NCBI RefSeq assembly: GCF_000344155.1
Contig: NZ_BAOQ01000013.1
Span: forward strand, 1-64,000
From: Gordonia paraffinivorans NBRC 108238
GTDB taxonomy: Bacteria > Actinomycetota > Actinomycetes > Mycobacteriales > Mycobacteriaceae
Length of the DNA stretch: 64,000 bases
Direction of reading: 5' to 3'
The notes beneath the pieces were generated by a model that saw only the letters and a list, made by a program, of their open reading frames with translations, was not told the DNA's origin and did no database searches. The translations under genes were made by a program, and so were the position numbers. Below, piece by piece: positions 63,413 to 64,000 of the stretch; positions within the stretch are counted from its first letter, which is position 1; each line of letters starts with the position of its first letter.

Positions 63413-64000
63413 TCAGACCGGCAGCAGGTCGGCGATGACGGTGCCGAGCTGGGTGGCGTTGCGGCATTCGAACATGTCGATCACCTCCGCGTAGTCGGGG
63501 GCGGCCGAGTCGCCGGTCCCCCAGTGCTCTTTGGCCTCCGGGTTCAGCCAGTACGCGTGACGTGCGCGTTCGACGAGTTCGGCGAGCGCATCGGTGTGCG
63601 CGTCGTGGTAGTTGTTCCGGGCGTCGCCGAGGATCAGCAGCGCACCGCGGTGGGTCAGCGACTCCCCGTACTCGCTGACGAATCCGGCCAGCATGTTGCC
63701 GTAGTCGGAGTGGCCGTCGCGGGTCGAGATGCGCGCGGTGGAGATCATGTGGTGCATCGCCGCGCCGAAGTCCTCCTCGCCGTGGTCGAAGTAGTCGGTG
63801 ACCTCGTCGACGGTGTCGACGAAGGCGAACACCCGCACCTTCGAGAACTGTTGCCGCAGGGCGTACACCAGCCGGAGAGTGAACTGGCTGAACCCGGCGA
63901 CCGAACCGCTGACGTCGCAGATGATGATCAGCTCGGGCCGCCCCGGGCGCGGTTTGCGATGGCTCAGCTCGATCGGGACCCCACCGGTGGACATCGACGC
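63413..64000 (-). CDS. VWA-domain (CoxE-like) protein, 5' end cut by window
   Basis: The frame is open through base 64000, so the start is outside. The visible 195 residues hold a von Willebrand A domain with the MIDAS motif DVSGSV, then VRVFAFVDTVDEVTDYF and LLILGDARNNYHDA (metal-site Asp). It matches the VWA proteins related to CoxE and the MoxR-linked VWA group, which act with AAA+ ATPases in metal-centre assembly. A partner ATPase would be expected beyond the right edge. Confidence 0.85.
   Translation of the reverse strand, partial: ASMSTGGVPIELSHRKPRPGRPELIIICDVSGSVAGFSQFTLRLVYALRQQFSKVRVFAFVDTVDEVTDYFDHGEEDFGAAMHHMISTARISTRDGHSDYGNMLAGFVSEYGESLTHRGALLILGDARNNYHDAHTDALAELVERARHAYWLNPEAKEHWGTGDSAAPDYAEVIDMFECRNATQLGTVIADLLPV

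Overview
The window is very GC-rich, with dense coding, many GTG starts and many overlapping ATGA/GTGA gene junctions. Its gene order (dnaG-dgt, glyS-smtB-zur, uppS-recO, era-hemolysin-ybeY-phoH, rsmE-dnaJ2-hrcA, hemW, sir-cysH, cysA-cysW-cysT-subI, lepA, the transglutaminase/alpha-E/ATP-grasp trio, rpsT-holA-comEC-comEA, degV-octT-gpgP-rsfS-nadD) matches what I know of the Mycobacterium tuberculosis chromosome around Rv2343c-Rv2421c. The source is therefore a chromosome of the order Mycobacteriales. A Gordonia-like genus is my guess, not something the sequence proves.

Bases 1 to about 5787 are the right-hand end of a prophage-like or satellite-like element lying against the 3' end of a tRNA-Asn gene. 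Left to right it carries the end of a RecA-like replication ATPase, a chain of small translationally coupled genes (a WhiB-family protein, a four-cysteine zinc-finger-like protein and several unknowns), an acidic scaffold-like protein, an HK97-fold major capsid protein, an HNH endonuclease, a structured non-coding stretch of about 650 bp, and three tiny leftward genes. No portal, terminase, protease or tail gene is visible. The capsid gene is bracketed by two look-alike hairpins whose stems differ only by compensated changes, the most unusual signal in the window.

From 5.8 to 31 kb lie two tRNAs, a hydrolase/TetR divergent pair with twin operator-like palindromes, and then mostly leftward housekeeping genes: DNA primase, dGTPase, a cold-shock protein, glycyl-tRNA synthetase, zinc regulators, cell-wall lipid synthesis, DNA repair, ribosome biogenesis GTPase and RNase, 16S methyltransferase, heat-shock chaperone with its repressor HrcA, and HemW. 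A perfect 54-bp palindrome separates the converging genes at 29.9 kb.

From 31.5 to 43.5 kb is a sulfur-assimilation region: a rightward operon sir-cysH-cysD-cysN-chelatase turns sulfate into sulfide through APS and supplies siroheme, and a leftward operon subI-cysT-cysW-cysA imports sulfate. Two very small membrane proteins and a GH15 trehalase lie between them.

From 43.9 to 64 kb are a cation efflux protein, an M3 peptidase, LepA, a hydrolase coupled to a PemK-like protein, the ATP-grasp/alpha-E/transglutaminase cassette, a sulfotransferase, rpsT, holA, comEC (without its C-terminal nuclease-like domain), comEA, degV, the methylglucose-lipopolysaccharide genes octT and gpgP, rsfS, a nadD with a four-copy 36-bp tandem repeat in its 3' end, and a partial VWA-domain gene cut by the window edge.
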